A stretch of 64,000 nucleotides of DNA, from the NCBI GenBank assembly GCA_003991915.1, contig RQTK01000783.1:46945-110944 (forward strand), written 5' to 3'. The stretch's first letter is position 1; each line of letters begins with the position of its first letter. The notes beneath the pieces were generated by a model that was not told the DNA's origin, searched no databases, and saw only the letters and a list, made by a program, of their open reading frames with translations. Positions 41,891 to 56,229 of this stretch are shown here, in pieces. The translations under genes were made by a program, and so were the position numbers. The stretch is from Elysia chlorotica (Eukaryota > Mollusca > Gastropoda > Plakobranchidae).

Positions 41891-42659
41891 GAGTGTATGA
41901 GACTGATATCAACCTTCAACAGATTTGTTCAAGTTGATGATCTCAGTTACTATGAAATGGCGAAGATCGAATTTCCTTCAACAAGAGCGCTACTACTTAT
42001 TTTCTGTCCATCGTCAACGGCATCACGTTCTATCTTTAAAAAAAACGAATAGACATGTTTTAATTTGTGTAGGTTTAAAGCTTTTGATTCTTTTCTTTTT
42101 TTAACGATAGTGATCTTACTTCGAAGTACTGTTGAACCAGGTTTTACACTTTTATAACTATTTCAGGATATTTTATTTTATATTTATTAAAAAGCTGCAT
42201 GTGGCTAAGAAGAAACTCAAGTATAAATAAACATGTCTTCTAGTTATATTGTTGCATACATATGAATTTAAGTATATTGTTGAGTAATAATAATAGTAAA
42301 GTTTGTAGAAAAATGTTGTTAAATTTATTGATTATGTTGAACAAGCATAACAAGCATTTAAAATAAAAATTATCTTATTTCCACGATATTTCCCAGAACT
42401 TTTTGTTGTTTTTTAGGATTTTTTTTCAATTTTGCTTTTTTCTTATTTCTGTTCTTCTTTATTTGTTTTTTACAATTTTTTCTTTGATTACATTTCCTAT
42501 ACCTTTTTCAATTGATCTTGAATTTTATAATTAACATCTTTCTGCCATTTCCATTGATTTTGTTTCCTAGCTTGTCTTTTCCTGCCGTGTTCGTTATTTC
42601 CAATTACATTTGAAAAATCAATTATTGGTTTTTATGTTCTAATCCCCTCATTGAAATAT

Positions 42660-43130
42660 GAGTGGGTGTGGCAGGAGTCCTGGTATCGCCGCACTTGTAT
42701 ATCAGCAATGAAATTAGTAAAATTGTCAAACTTTAGTCTTGGAACCCATCCAGGATATAGCATTGCTGCTGACGCAGGACGAAACTATCTCTAAAATCCT
42801 CACTAAGTATCATGGAGAGATTCCACTCAAATTCAGATTCTAATGACCAACCTTCGGCAGCTAACCTTACTTGGCACATGTGTGTGCCAAGTCTCTGTAC
42901 TAATAATTGCTTGGTTGGGTGGTATTCAGGATGCGAGTTTAATAGGATTGGTTTAATTTGTTGGGTTCTTTAATTAAGTCAAAACGCCATCAACTAGGCT
43001 AACATGCGGTATTGGTCCCGAGACAAACGTCTGACATTTTTACTTTTACCTTTTATAGTGACGTGGAAGGGTACAGGGGTTTCTATCTCAAGCGGTCACA
43101 TTTTAATTGCACCGACTCAACCAGTAGGGA
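42660..43130. mobile_element. Two SINE fragments in opposite orientation
   Basis: A plus-strand 3' half at about 42660-42790 (GTGGCAGGAGTCCTGGTATC to GCTGCTGACGCAGGACG) and a minus-strand fragment at about 42985-43130 (AACTAGGCTAACATGCGG to GACTCAACCAGTAGGG). Confidence 0.5.
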
Positions 43131-43302
43131 AAAAGCCATCTCGGCTCCCTCAAGATACGGTGTTTGCGGAAACCGAACGACCTTAAAGTTAGGATGTTAC
43201 CAGAGTTCAAACTAGAGTCTTTATCCAGAACTAGCCATAGCGTAAACAAGAATGCTAAGGATCTATTAGATATGTTACTAGTTTAAAAAAAAAATTAATT
43301 AT

Positions 43303-43307
<5 letters not shown>

Positions 43308-43374
<67 letters not shown>
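43308..43374. repeat. (TC)n tract
   Basis: TC dinucleotide run of about 67 bp. Confidence 0.9.
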
Positions 43375-43378
<4 letters not shown>

Positions 43379-43762
43379 CTGTCTCTTTCATTTTCTGCCC
43401 CTGTCTCTTTCTCTTGCCCTTTCTCTCTCTCAAGCCACAACCAAACACACTCAGGTTATGACTTGCGTAGAACTGATGCCGCTCTGACATCCATCGATTC
43501 TATTTATACTGGATATTAACCTGCACAAAAGAGTTATAATAGCTTTATTAATGATCTAAAGCCATGTTTTCGGATGTTTTTCCCTCCTATTGGTGTTATT
43601 TTGTTATTGCTAGATGAGTGTGGCAGTGGGATGTGTTCCGTAACGCACGAAACACTTTTAGCACAATGTACATGTGTGCATTAATTTTTATGTAATCGGA
43701 TGGCCATTGCAGTTTCTAGCTCCTAATAATTATGTTTGATCGTCTATTCGGTCCATTGATTA

Positions 43763-43763
<1 letters not shown>

Positions 43764-43817
<54 letters not shown>

Positions 43818-44409
43818 ATTTATCTGGATATCTATCTCTTTGATTTTTCTTTTTTTATTTTCTTTCTCTCTCTTTCTTTCTCTTCTTTTCTCTTTCTGTT
43901 TCTCTCTCTTTCTCACTCCCATTTTCGCTATCGTTTCTATTTTTCCCCTCACTCTTTTTTTAATCTCCCATCTCATTCTAAATGTCCCTTTTTGTCTCAC
44001 TCTTCCTCTCTCTACCAATCTGTCTTCTCTCTTATTACTATCTGCCAATCTTTTCTATTTTTCTGCCTTCTCTCTCTCTNNNNNNNNNNNNNNNNNNNNN
44101 NNNNNNNNNNNNNNNNNNNNNNNNNNNNNNNNNNNNNNNNNNNNNNNNNNNNNNNNNNNNNNNNNNNNNNNNNNNNNNNNNNNNNNNNNNNNNNNNNNNN
44201 NNNNNNNNNNNNNNNNNNNNNNNNNNNNNNNNNNNNNNNNNNNNNNNNNNNNNNNNNNNNNNNNNNNNNNNNNNNNNNNNNNNNNNNNNNNNNNNNNNNN
44301 NNNNNNNNNNNNNNNNNNNNNNNNNNNNNNNNNNNNNNNNNNNNNNNNNNNNNNNNNNNNNNNNNNNNNNNNNNTATCTATCTTCTATCTATCTATCTAT
44401 CTATCTATG

Positions 44410-44452
<43 letters not shown>

Positions 44453-44486
44453 TTATCTATCTACCTATCTATCTATCTATCTATAT
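43764..44486. repeat. (TC)n, CT-rich DNA, 295-base gap and (TATC)n
   Basis: TC run (43764-43815), CT-rich DNA, N at 44080-44374, then TATC units (44375-44486). The gap has simple repeats on both edges. Confidence 0.92.
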
Positions 44487-44489
44487 CTC

Positions 44490-46499
44490 CGGTGTTCAAA
44501 CTGCCTTCGAACTATTTCCATATGAAACTTGTGTTTAGGGACTTTATGATCGACACATCTTTTGTCGACATTGGCTTTTGGATGAATTCAACCTAAATAT
44601 CACCCGTATATGACGATTCGGTGACTAATCTTTGGATATTATCAAACCAATAAGCGACTTCTAGAAATTCGTCTGCGTATTGCTCTGCATTTATACTCTA
44701 AGCATTTCTTTTTTTTTTCTTTTTTCCTATCGTCATAATTAGTAATTTTAGTCCGTTCAGGAAAGGCGTAAACAGTTGTATAATGGTTTCAGTATTAACA
44801 TGTTACCCTACTTCAAAGAATCATCAGAAATTTACCTGATTTAATGTTTCGTAAAAAAAAATATTTGCAAGCTTTATTGTTGTTGTTTTTTGTATATGAA
44901 ACAGTTACAATTGTGTAAAGAGAAAAAACATTGTCTGTTTTACAAAAATTCATTTTAACTTAATTTAAAAATAACAATAAACTATTTCAAATGTAAAAAA
45001 AAAATTATACTAATTAATGACGACATTGGTTGTAATACTGTCATATAATTATGTTTAAAATCATAGAAAAATTACCTTGCCAATTTTAGCTGTCGCTTCG
45101 TTTTCATTAACAAAATCGTTAGGTACGACGTCTCATTATGAAAAGCTGCAATAATCGGAAAGGCGTTCTAATCAATCAAATTCTAAGTGATACGCTTTCA
45201 AAGCTGAAGAGGGTTGTTGAGAGATGTCAGTGTTGAGGTGACGCCTTCTTCCGCCTACATGAAGTTTTAATCGTTTTCGCGGATTAGTTGACTAGTTATC
45301 TTAATTTTGTCACTACTTCTAAAAGCTGGAATAAATGCATTAATTTTATCACTATGTTCGACAAAGCTAAACGCCTGGCTAATGAATCGACTAAAATGTC
45401 TTGTCAGGCAGTCTGTCATGAATTATTGTACTTGAAAATAAATAGGACATAAATGACACTGTCTGATACCGCTAAACCTATCTGGTCGTCTACAAGTACA
45501 AAAATAACTAAAATCGTGACTACTGACTATTTTCTATTATAGCGCTTGACATGCCGCAATGGACATTAGTTCTGGATATTAGGGTAACATAATTTATTAA
45601 TGATCTGTATTCACAATTTCTAGGCGTCTACACAGAAGATTAAACTACCAGATTAAGAGTGCGTGAATATACTTTAAATTCGATAGTTCCTTTTGAAGAT
45701 CATGTTCACAATAGTTTATCAAGATGTAAAACCCTTAAAGTCCCCATACTGTTATTCTTGAATGAAACGAAATTCCCACGTGCATTAATAGAGAATGCCT
45801 TCCCTTTACATATCTTAAATTATCTTAGACTATCAAAAATACGTTTACTTCTTTGTTTCCACGTAAACAAGACTTAAATCTAGGTTATTAAATACTTTCT
45901 CATTACAAAGCTCTATACACTATTACTTTTTAACTCTATTCAGTGTCATTTTAGAAGGTAATATTGATTAAATCTCGTGTTTTACAAAACTAGACATGCC
46001 CCTCTATACAGGAAGAAGGGAAAGCATATAAACAGATTCTTTAACGAATTGCGAAGAGAACGTTACAAAGCATGTCAAAAATACTGACAAACGTGACCAC
46101 TTCCTGTCATTTTGAACAATACGCCTAACGAAGTGCCACGTCTCATCTAGACCTTGTTTAATGTATAGTGAACGTTGTTGCGTGGGCTCTTACGACGTCA
46201 TTGGGTTGAACAAAAAACAACTGATATATTCAGTTGCTTTTGAAATGTGGGCATATCACTGAAAAAGTCATAAGTATATATTGCTATGTACTATGGAACT
46301 GAAAAATACCCTGGAAGAAAACAGACCGGATAATAATATTTAAATTAGTTCGAATTGAGCGTTTCAACAGATGCACCGAAGAGGAAGAATGATTTTGAAG
46401 ATTATTGGAAAATTTAGCACGATTCTGTATGAAAAAATGCCTTATTTTGGGAATTTAAACTATCACGATAAAATGTAGAGAGACAGAATGAAAGATAAT
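44490..46499. other. Intergenic AT-rich DNA
   Basis: No repeat family, exon or RNA gene was recognised between the two divergent genes here. Confidence 0.5.
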
Positions 46500-46592
46500 T
46501 TAATGAGAGAGAAAGAGAGAGAGAGAAATAGAGAGAGCGAGGGAGAGAGAGGGAGAGAGAGAAAGAGAAGAGAGAGAGAGAGAGAGAGAGAG
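46500..46592. repeat. GA-rich tract
   Basis: Imperfect GA run upstream of the full-length type B SINE. Confidence 0.85.
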
Positions 46593-46711
46593 GCAGAACA
46601 AGATCAATAATGCAGTGATAACGTCAAGCTTAACGTCGTATGTGGAAGATTGACTCATTCAAAATAAGCAGAGGTGGGGAATCATGTCATCTATCCAACC
46701 TCGAGAACACT

Positions 46712-46955
46712 AGTCTGGCTCAAGTGGTAAGACGTTGGTCTCCAGATCGGCAGGCCCGCGGTTCGAATCCCACGTACGTTCAAAACTTTGGCCTAGTTCT
46801 TCCCTACTAGTTGGATCGATGTCAATTTAATGTGACCGGCTGAGATAGGAGCCTAGGTCTCCCCGCCCTGTCTCGCTTTTTTCAGTATTGGGGGCCGTCC
46901 CTAATATGGCCTCTATAGTGCTGACGTTGGACGTTAAGTAACAAACCAAACAAAC
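46712..46955 (+). mobile_element. Full-length tRNA-derived SINE, type B head
   Basis: The head differs from type A: CTGGCTCAAGTGGTAAGACG, then GCGGTTCGAATCCC as box B. The central domain (TGTGACCGGCTGAGATAGG) and the 3' end (GACGTTGGACGTTAAG) are the same as in type A. Confidence 0.8.
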
Positions 46956-48199
46956 AGACTCTTGCTTTCGATTGTTTTTGAATAAGTCTTGTCAATAATA
47001 TAAAAACAGTAATATACGGAGAACTGTCGTATTGTTCATTTTGCAATCCCGAACTGCCTATAAATGATTTCAATTCAGCGCTCTCTTTTTGAGACATACA
47101 TTTCATACGTATAGACAATGGTAATTCACCAAAAGTGAATGAACGTAGTTAAAGGCGTGAGTTTAGATTCACAGCAAGCTGAGCTAATAAAGAAGGAGGG
47201 CTGAGTAACTCTTAACGATGCGAATTGTTCCAGTGCCGTAAGAAGCACGTCGCGGTAGCTTACAAGAACCCCCTAAACCTTCTTATTCAAATAGCTTAAG
47301 ACGAACTGAAAAAAAGAACATAAAGTGTCCACACAAACAGAAAAAAGAACCAATACAAAATGAACTCATGATATTTCGGATTGATAACATAATAATCTAT
47401 AATGACTTTAAACAAAGTCGATTTATAACTTCTTTTGCTAGCTTTCACTAAGGAGACAACTGCATCCTATCGAACTACTACAAAACACACGCGAATCTCA
47501 CGTTCTACTTATGCTATAGCCGCAAGACGTTGGTGTTTTCTTCGGCATTAATATGCAATACTCCTGTGGTCTCTAAAATACATTACGCCCACACACTGTC
47601 TGGAACGAAATCTGGACTGAAGAAATAAGCATTGTCTACATAGTGTCGGAACCTGTAAAACATGAGAAATGGAAATCAGTCGATGAACACTGCATTAATT
47701 GTGAAATTATGTAAGAGCCTGATTGGGTTGGCTTTACTTTTGAGAATTCGCATGTACGGACAATGGAGTTAAGATTGTGGTCTTGGATGGCTTGATTCGC
47801 ATACTTTAAATATCTTTAAAATGCTAGTAAATAGTGAATAGAGTGTTGATTTGAGGCGTTGGCATTGCTATGGTATATCTTTATTTCCTTCAATCAAATT
47901 GTTTGTTTTTTATCTTAAAAGAGGGGGTTATGTTCTCATCAGACAAACAAATGAATATTTTAGTTTTCAGCATCGAAATTAGCTTCACACTAATTTTAAA
48001 AAAAATTAGTTGTAATTATAACTATCTCTAAAAGAGCCTTGCACCCTTTCATAATGATGGAAATGTACTATACGCAGAATCCTACTGTTTGTATTGCCTT
48101 TGCCCCATAATAAGATGTTTGCTGCTTAGGTTCCTCTTTGAGCTAGAGATCAATACTAAAGTGTGCAACATGTTGCACTTAATCACTTGCGCCAATATA

Positions 48200-48568
48200 A
48201 TAACGTTATGTGAAATGCTCACGCGTGTGTGCGTGTTAACCAGGGAGCAAAAGCCTGAAAGAGGATCACCTCGCTCTGGAAGGGAGGGACGGCGGGTGTT
48301 CTCCGCATAGCAAGAAAGCGAGGACCTTCGATCGGATAGGATGGAAGTATCGATTCTGCGCCGCCGAAACGGAATGAAGGCCTGCGCCAGTTCTGATTCA
48401 CCGAAAACAGGAGTCGCCGGCGGGAGTGTAGAATTGCTGGTGGGTACTTGCTGAAGGAGGCAGTGAGTGAGTGAGTGTGTGTGTCAGCACCCCACACCCT
48501 GCACACTTCTTCCCCTGGCCCGTCCTGTTCAGGGATGCTGGGATGTGTTTTGCCTGAAACATATTTTG
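48200..48568 (+). promoter_or_regulatory. GC- and CpG-rich block: candidate promoter and non-coding first exon
   Basis: In an AT-rich neighbourhood this block is rich in GC and CpG (for example cgccgccgaaacgg near 48359). It ends with a good donor, TTTTG|gtaagc, at 48568/48569. An acceptor at 52501 would join it to the KIAA0513-like coding exon, giving a first intron of about 3.9 kb. No long open frame is evident. The link to the gene is inferred. Confidence 0.4.
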
Positions 48569-49149
48569 GTAAGCGCCATAATCGTAACCCTCATGATACT
48601 TAATTGTTAGTATTATCGATTGGTTCTACTTTCTCGACTTATTACTTGGATCTAAATGAAAATAATTAAAACTCATAATTATGTGGTCTTGATTTGGAAT
48701 ATAGTGATAGAAAGTAGTTAGTCTGGTGCTTAGTTAGGTAAGAAGTGATGATCAAACCCGTGCGTCGGAAGAGTTAGTTAGGTATGACGCCATGAGCAAA
48801 ATCGTACGTCATAAGTTAAGTTAAGCATGAAATAAATTAAAAGGTTAGCATTTGTGTAGGACATAAATGTATTATTCTATGGTTTTCACAATTGGAAACA
48901 GGAAAAACTCAATCTTATTTTCAACTGATCGCTTAAATTCACTTGGAGTTGTTCAGTTTGCTAATGATATTGGGATATTCTTGTTAATAGATTTTTGTCC
49001 CATCTTCTTTTCTATACAGGAAAGTTTTGAATGTCCATTTTCGCTGGATTTATATTGTCAAATACCTGATTAGCAGTAATACTTTGTGTCCTTTCTGATA
49101 TAAGAATGAAAAACTGAAGCACCTTACAATATAGAATATAGACACAGTA

Positions 49150-49262
49150 TAATGTGACCCGTCCAGACAGAAGTCTAGGTTCCCCGCCCTGTTTCGTAAG
49201 TGGCGGAACATAAAATTGCCTATATTACGCTGGCGTTGGACGTTAAGGAACCAACCTAACTC
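49150..49262 (+). mobile_element. SINE 3' half
   Basis: TATAATGTGACCCGTCCAGAC through CCCCGCCCTGTTTCGTAAG to GCGTTGGACGTTAAGGAACC. It lies in intron 1 of the KIAA0513-like gene. Confidence 0.7.
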
Positions 49263-52200
49263 GACTCCACTAGGATATGGACAACTATGTATGAAGGTCG
49301 TAGAGTTGCGTGCAATTACAGCGCTGTCTAGAATCGATTTATAAAGCAAAAGATAGATAGAAAGGATATGTTAAATCTGCTAACTTTTGAAAGTTAATTT
49401 GTACTGTGAGTGTTTTCTTTTTGTTTCCTTCGAATTACAGAAAACGGATTATGTGCGTTTGTTTCTATCGCAGTGTTGTACAACTATGTCGGTATCAATC
49501 GTCAGATAAAACGACTTTATTCGTGGGACTTTAATAACTTTCTCAACATACCGACAAGAAGGGTTTTGGTTATTAGAATCACAGATCATCAAGATTGTCG
49601 TGCATTTTTACATACTCATCCAATTAGCAAAGCGTTATTTTCATGTACTGAAATCTACTCACACACAATGATTGTAAAATGTTTCATTATCCATTGTTTG
49701 CAGCTTCTAAAGTTTTGATTTTTATCCCCAATCAGCAAATATTAATGGTTAACTTTATCTGCTCCGTGGGTATTTCCGTTTTACGTCTAGACAAATATTC
49801 ATATTCTTATCCATGAATGATGAAGAAAAATGCCAAATGTCAATGTCAAATACATCATCATTATTGAGTTTTAAGTAGTTGTGCCATAGAAAAGCCGGCT
49901 TCATTTAAAAAAGTGGAACTAACTCTCCAAGCTTCTATTTTTTATTCTCGTGTTTTATCTTTATATTTTTTTTCTAATTGGCATGTGCAAGACAGCTTTA
50001 AAATCGTTAAAAAATGTGAGGATATTTATTCTTCTATGTCCACAGAAGCATTTAAAGATAACATAAATTATAAACATATGATCGTTTATCATTATTGTAA
50101 AGTTTCTTATAGAACCTTGCACTGACTTAAAAAAAAACACTTAAACCTCAAAAGACAATAATAAATATATTATGATAATGCAATCATAAAGCCCTTTTGA
50201 TGACAATTTGAAATTCGTATCTCATAGAAGCGTCTTATATCAAGACAACAACCAGTTTAATATAAATTAGGACCTAGGCATTGAGGCAATAGTAAAAGGT
50301 TTTTATTCCTAGTAACCAGAGCTTTTGATCATTATTGATTCAGTGGGTATGGTATAGAAAAGAAGGAAATAATCTTTTCTTTCAGTCCATTAGGGACGCT
50401 TTCAAACGCTTTTTGTAATTGTTCTAAAACTCAGACCATAGGTTGCTTGCTGGGAATTCACAGGTACCACAGCTTCCAAAAAAACAAAAGTCAAGTGATC
50501 GAATTGTCTATTGTGAAAATTTTTTTGCACAACAATGATATTGTCGATCTATTTGTTATTGTTAGGACCAAAATATACATAGAGCGTATTTTTGCCTGCC
50601 TATCGTACACATGAACAATGCGAATGTTTTCCTATTTTTGTTGCTTTTGTTTTGTTGTTTTTATTTTTGTTCTTCTTTTAGATGTCTTATACGGCACCAA
50701 CGCATGTCTACTTAAACTTGTAAAAAAATAAATAGTATATATTTTTAGATCATTATCCTTTAAATATCATTAAATATCCTTTTCAACCGTCGAAGAGCAT
50801 TTTTTTTTAAATCGGTAATTACGCATTCCGGGAACGCTGTGTCCTTTGTGTAACCTTTCTCGGGAATCCATAGTTACTCATCAAGCGTAAGAAAGGATTA
50901 AAATAGCTGCGGAAATTAAATTAATACATTGTCTATTAAAGGAAACCACCCATGGTTTGAGACCAGTTTTTTCGTTCCAGCTTTTCGTTATGAATGGAAG
51001 CTGTATCTTGAAATGAATGGATATAATATGTATCTAAAAAACATCAGGCTTACATAAATGAAGCGAGATTTAATGTTAGCAAACCATTAATAAGACACGA
51101 GATAAGTTTTCACGAGGTGACCGACATTAAAACATTCTATCTGCACTTTTTGCATTTTGAGTAAAACGCAATCAAAAGTTTGGACCTTTGCTCATTGAGA
51201 AACAGATAACTGATCGTGATGTTTTATTTATTTTCAAACCAGACTTTAAATCTCTACAGCCATTTTTTTCGCTGAGCTGGAACCTATTTGTGTTTAAATC
51301 TGCACTTTTAACCCCAAAAAAATTGGAGATAGAACCTTTCTAATGTCACTTCACATTTCGCGCTGGCAGGCAAAAATCAGATTATGTTCCTTTACTTACA
51401 AGATTGCAACATAACTAAATTGTTCATACATCAATGGAAGTCAATGCTAAACATACTATCGTATCGCGTTTTAACTGCTGTCTAAGCTGCTAAAACCAAC
51501 AGCCCCTGGGCGTTACGTGCTTGGATGCTGGCAGTCTGGAAAAACGTCAGCCTCTAGCTGTGCATGCAATGTGGATCGATAGCAGTCCAGAATCTAATCA
51601 TTGTGATTGGCTTAAAATACAAAAGGGGTATTTTCAAAGCATCAAGATTGGTTGACAAAAAAGAATGGAAACAGGAAATAAAAGCTTTAACATTTTCGGC
51701 TTTCATTAGTTCCTCGCGTCAGTGTGTAAATTGGGTTCTGTCATGTATAAAAGAAGTTGTTTTGTGAAGTAGAACTAGTTGTTGCAGTAAAAAAGTAATA
51801 GACGTTTCAGTAAGGGCAATGGTAGCAGCCCTATAGTAGTAGTGCACAAGTACTAACAAACGACAGCAGTAGTGTTAATAGAATTACATGTATATTTTAT
51901 GTTATAGCAGTGGTAGAATTGATTGCTTGGTAGCGGCAGAAGTAACAGTAGCTGGCTCTTTAGCGGGTGCCTACATGCACCTCAGGATACTGAAATGAAT
52001 TTCGGAAAATGATACCCACTTAATGTTTGACCTACATGTTTGCCGTTGAAAAAAAATTAAACGTTTTGGAAAAAAATGGCTTTTAAGTTTAAAAAAGACA
52101 AACCCTCAGGGTATCTACGCTTAGCTTATGGTGGTGTTATTTAAATTAAATAGCAATGTTTAAAGCATTTATTCTCTATGGGATGAAAACAAAGTGAAAT

Positions 52201-52501
52201 GTTATTTTAAAACATAACAGTAATATTTGAACATATGAATGATTGCTTTTTTTCTTTATTAAACCAATTAATAAATTCGCATACTATATTTAAAACTGTC
52301 TTCAAAACCGCATATGGTTGTCTTCAATGTGTAACTTGTGCTGGTCAGGAAGAGAAATACAACAATACGACATTAGTTCTAAATTAGTATTGCTTACACT
52401 ATTTTACATTATTTGATCAAGCTGGGCAAAATCAGAATGAAGATTTGTACACCTAAAACCTACGTTCCAATTGATGTTGTCTCTTTTGTTTACAACTACA
52501 G
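49263..52501. other. Presumed intron 1 of the KIAA0513-like gene
   Basis: AT-rich DNA with scattered short open frames that lack motifs. It ends in a good acceptor at 52501. Confidence 0.45.
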
Positions 52502-53941
52502 GTCATGAAGCATATCCTGTCAGTAACGTGAATTCAAAGCCCTTTTCACATAGAGACTTCGCGAAAAACAAATGAACCAAGACAGATTCGCCATTGCTTG
52601 AAAGATTATAGTAAAATAGATTGGAGGAGAGACAGTGACACATAACCATGGAGAACCAGGAATCTGCAAGATACATGAACCGTTCAAGAGAGGATCGAAA
52701 GTCATTGTCGGAAAGTTTTGTAGACGGTACCTCCAAGTTTTTCAGCTCGATGGTTGCCAAAAAGAATGGACTCATCAGCGATCTTTCCAAACAAATCGAG
52801 ACTACCTTTGCGAACAAGAGTGACCGCGCCAGCAGCAGCGCCGGAAGCGAAGGGTCCGTGTCACCTCCAATGTCTCCTCAGCCAGTCCCTAACACGCCCC
52901 CACCTCGCCCTCCTCCGCCTCCCAGACGCCAACCATCCATCGAGGCGATCCAGCAAGCCAGGTCAAGCATGAAGCGGATGACGTCAGTTCCGGCTTATCC
53001 TTCCGGCAGGGGCGGCAATCAGGCGAGAGGAAAAACTCCAGAGAGAACGGGCAAAGACAGGAGACAGAGTGATACAGACGAAAGGTTTTCGGTGAACGGG
53101 ATGAACATCAGCTTCGACGAGCCTATCTATAGTAAACCTGAAGAGTCGCCTGCTCCTAAACCGCTCCCTAGGAAAGCATTCGGCCCTCGGGATTCTGACT
53201 CCAGCCCAGTCCGGAACGCCAATAACCAGGGCAGCACTGACAGCTCTCCAGTAGTTACACCCTCTAACAAATCAAACCACAGCTCTGTGAGTGCCACCAC
53301 AGCAATAGCACCAAATGCATCCCAGATCACACACGTGTCCTCAGCACCGTCGTCGTATTCACCAGCCGGCCCTAACTCGGCAAACAATAAAGACATGAAT
53401 CCCTCTAAAAGAAACAAAAACAGTGTTGCTTCTAGCAGGGATCGCGGTCCAGTCGTGTCGGAAGGCTACGGAGAGGTAGTAACCCCTGAGGCGACGTCAG
53501 TACCCCAGCCACACAGCGGGAAAGCTCCAAAGTTCACGACAACCACTCGAAGATCCAGCACCGTGGATGAGATGCTATTCGACGACTACGTCCCCCAGAA
53601 GAAGACCCAGTGCCAGCCACAGCATCGGAAGCAATCCCAGACAACCTGATCAGCTTCGAGCCTGACACGGAGCCCTCTGCCTGCAGCCCTTCCTCGTCTT
53701 CCTCAGATATCGAAACCAGTGGAGTCGGCGGGACACACTCCGGGGGCAAGCGCCCAAAAGCCGGAGTCAGCGTGGATTCGTCGGACGTGGAGTTTGGTGG
53801 AGCCGTCATCCCCCGGTCTGGTTCTCTAGGCTCCGAGAAGTCCTGGAGCTCTAACTATAGTGTGGATTCTCAACCCGACGATCTCACATTGGAGTGTATG
53901 GAGTTCATGAAAATTTTCGTAGATAAAATATTCCACGGCGG
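52502..53941 (+). CDS. KIAA0513-like large first coding exon
   Basis: An acceptor (tttgtttacaactacag) ends at 52501, leaving about 146 nt of 5' UTR before the ATG at 52648. The first frame runs to a TGA at 53647-53649. From about 53597 a different frame continues as PEEDPVPATASEA and stays open to the donor at 53941 (GGCGG|gtacgt). One extra base in the C run at 53592-53596 would join the two frames. The second frame carries the conserved KIAA0513-like motif, so both halves belong to one exon. The DNA is much richer in GC than the flanking introns. Confidence 0.8.
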
Positions 53942-55188
53942 GTACGTCCAAAGCACACTTTTTTTGTTAAGTTTTGTTGTTTTTGTTGCTGTTTTTTTGT
54001 TTGTTTGTTTTTTATATCGGTTTTCGTTTTCTTTTACTTTTTTTCATTGTTTCGACCCTTTCAAGATCATTATCCAAACCCTTTTTTCTTTTTATTTGTA
54101 AAATCTAGATCTATTCCGTTTTATTTTGTTTTGTTTTGTTTTACTTTTTTCAGCGTTAGGTATCTGTTAACAAAGTTCGCTTTTTTGAATATACTGTGAA
54201 TCTGACAGTACTCTCATATAAACCTCTACCTACTCTCTCTATCTCTTTCTTGCTTTCTCTCACTCTCTATCTCTTGCTTTCTCTATGCATATTATCTTTC
54301 TCTCTATGTAGTCCCCTTTTCTAATTTTCGGTTTTTCTCCATTAGTTATTTTCTTTCTTCTTTCATTGTCTCTATATTCATGTATTTAACCTAAATTCTT
54401 TCTTTCTAGATTTATGGACAATTGATTTAACCGTTAATCTATTGCTATTTTCACGAATTTAATCATCATGAGAGCTACTAGACCGACATTTTATGTGTTT
54501 ATCCATTTCTGTCTCTCCCTCTTCTTATTTCTACCCTGATCCATAATGTTTCCCGAGTCTCTTTATGAATTTAATAAATTCAATACCTTTTGCTTAGCAT
54601 GTTGAAAATAGGAGTAAAACATGAAATTCCCATTAGTCCTAAGCCTGGATTTCTCAGCATAGCGGGTTTGTTTTTTTGTTGTTTTTTTTTGGTTTTTTTT
54701 CGTTTTTGTCGTCTTAAAGGTCGACACAATAGGTAAATAGGACAATAGCACTTCACAACGAAGATACCGAACGGGTATAGATTATACTGCTTTGTATAAT
54801 TATGCAGTTCGTTACGTGGACTTATTGCTTCCTTCGTGAATGCTAAAAAGGTTATGTACCATCGGATCATTCCGCATTATTATTGTACCGGTACTTATTT
54901 CTAGCAGCCAAAAAGCCTGTTCCTCTTTTCAGAATATCTACTATTATGAAGCAGGACTTCACAAAATCCAGATTTTATTATTCTCTTTCTTCTGAAAGCG
55001 CAGCAACTCGTGTATAATGTATACATATTTAGAGACTGTTGCAGTCAAACTATTATTGTATAATGTGCACAATGCAAAACGAGAAAATTTAACACTCTAT
55101 ATTCCTCACTTTCCCCACAAAACAGTTTTCATATCATCCTTTTTTAAACAATTTATTTCTCCTCTCCCTCCGTTTCTGTCTGCCTTCC

Positions 55189-55245
<57 letters not shown>

Positions 55246-55562
55246 TCCATCTTTCTCTCTAACACGCACACACACAGACACACAAATATATACACACTAT
55301 TCTCTCTTCTATAGATCTAGATGAGACTCTTACATTTTTTTAAATTAAATGATCGTTACACTGAACCCATCTCGAAAGAATTTAGATATTCCATTCCAAC
55401 ACAAAAAACAACAGAGAGTTTCATAAAAATAGGAGTTCTTATGAATAAAATATAATTCTGATAGATCTTTCTTTTCTCTAGATTTTTATATGGTATCCCT
55501 TGTTCCACGCTGTATAATTATTTCATTGATTGATTTAGTATAAAAAAACTCTTTAAGATCAA

Positions 55563-55645
<83 letters not shown>

Positions 55646-56198
55646 GAACAAGGAGGGGGGGAGCAGGAACAGACAGACAGGCAGAAATATTTAATGGGAC
55701 AGGCAGACAGAAACAATCACCCAGACATAACAGGCAAATTGGCCTACTTAAAGAATAATAGAGGGAGGAAAGGAGGGAGACGGACGTAACAGAAATACAA
55801 TATAGTTTAGAAATAGCTTTAAATGATTGATTTAAAAGATCAATAACAGGAAAGGCAATTTCCACAGATGTTCTTCTGCATACACTGCTGGCTACCAGAT
55901 AAATAGCTGATTAACTCTTGTACTGCTGGGAGCTAGAGCGCTTAAAGCGTTCATTTCACGATTTATTATTGATTTTACAAGTAACTGACAGTGATTGGTT
56001 GAAGATAATTAGTTAATAATCCCCTGACTAGGATATGAGATTAGGTGGGGGGGAGAGAGAAATAGGGAGGGAAAGGGATAGAGAGAGAGAGAGAGGGAAA
56101 GAGATGGAGATAGAGAGAGGCAGACAGACAGAAAGACAAACAGACAGAGAAGAAAAGCGAGAAACAGTCAAAGTCAGGCAAAGAGAAAGAGAGAGAGC

Positions 56199-56229
<31 letters not shown>

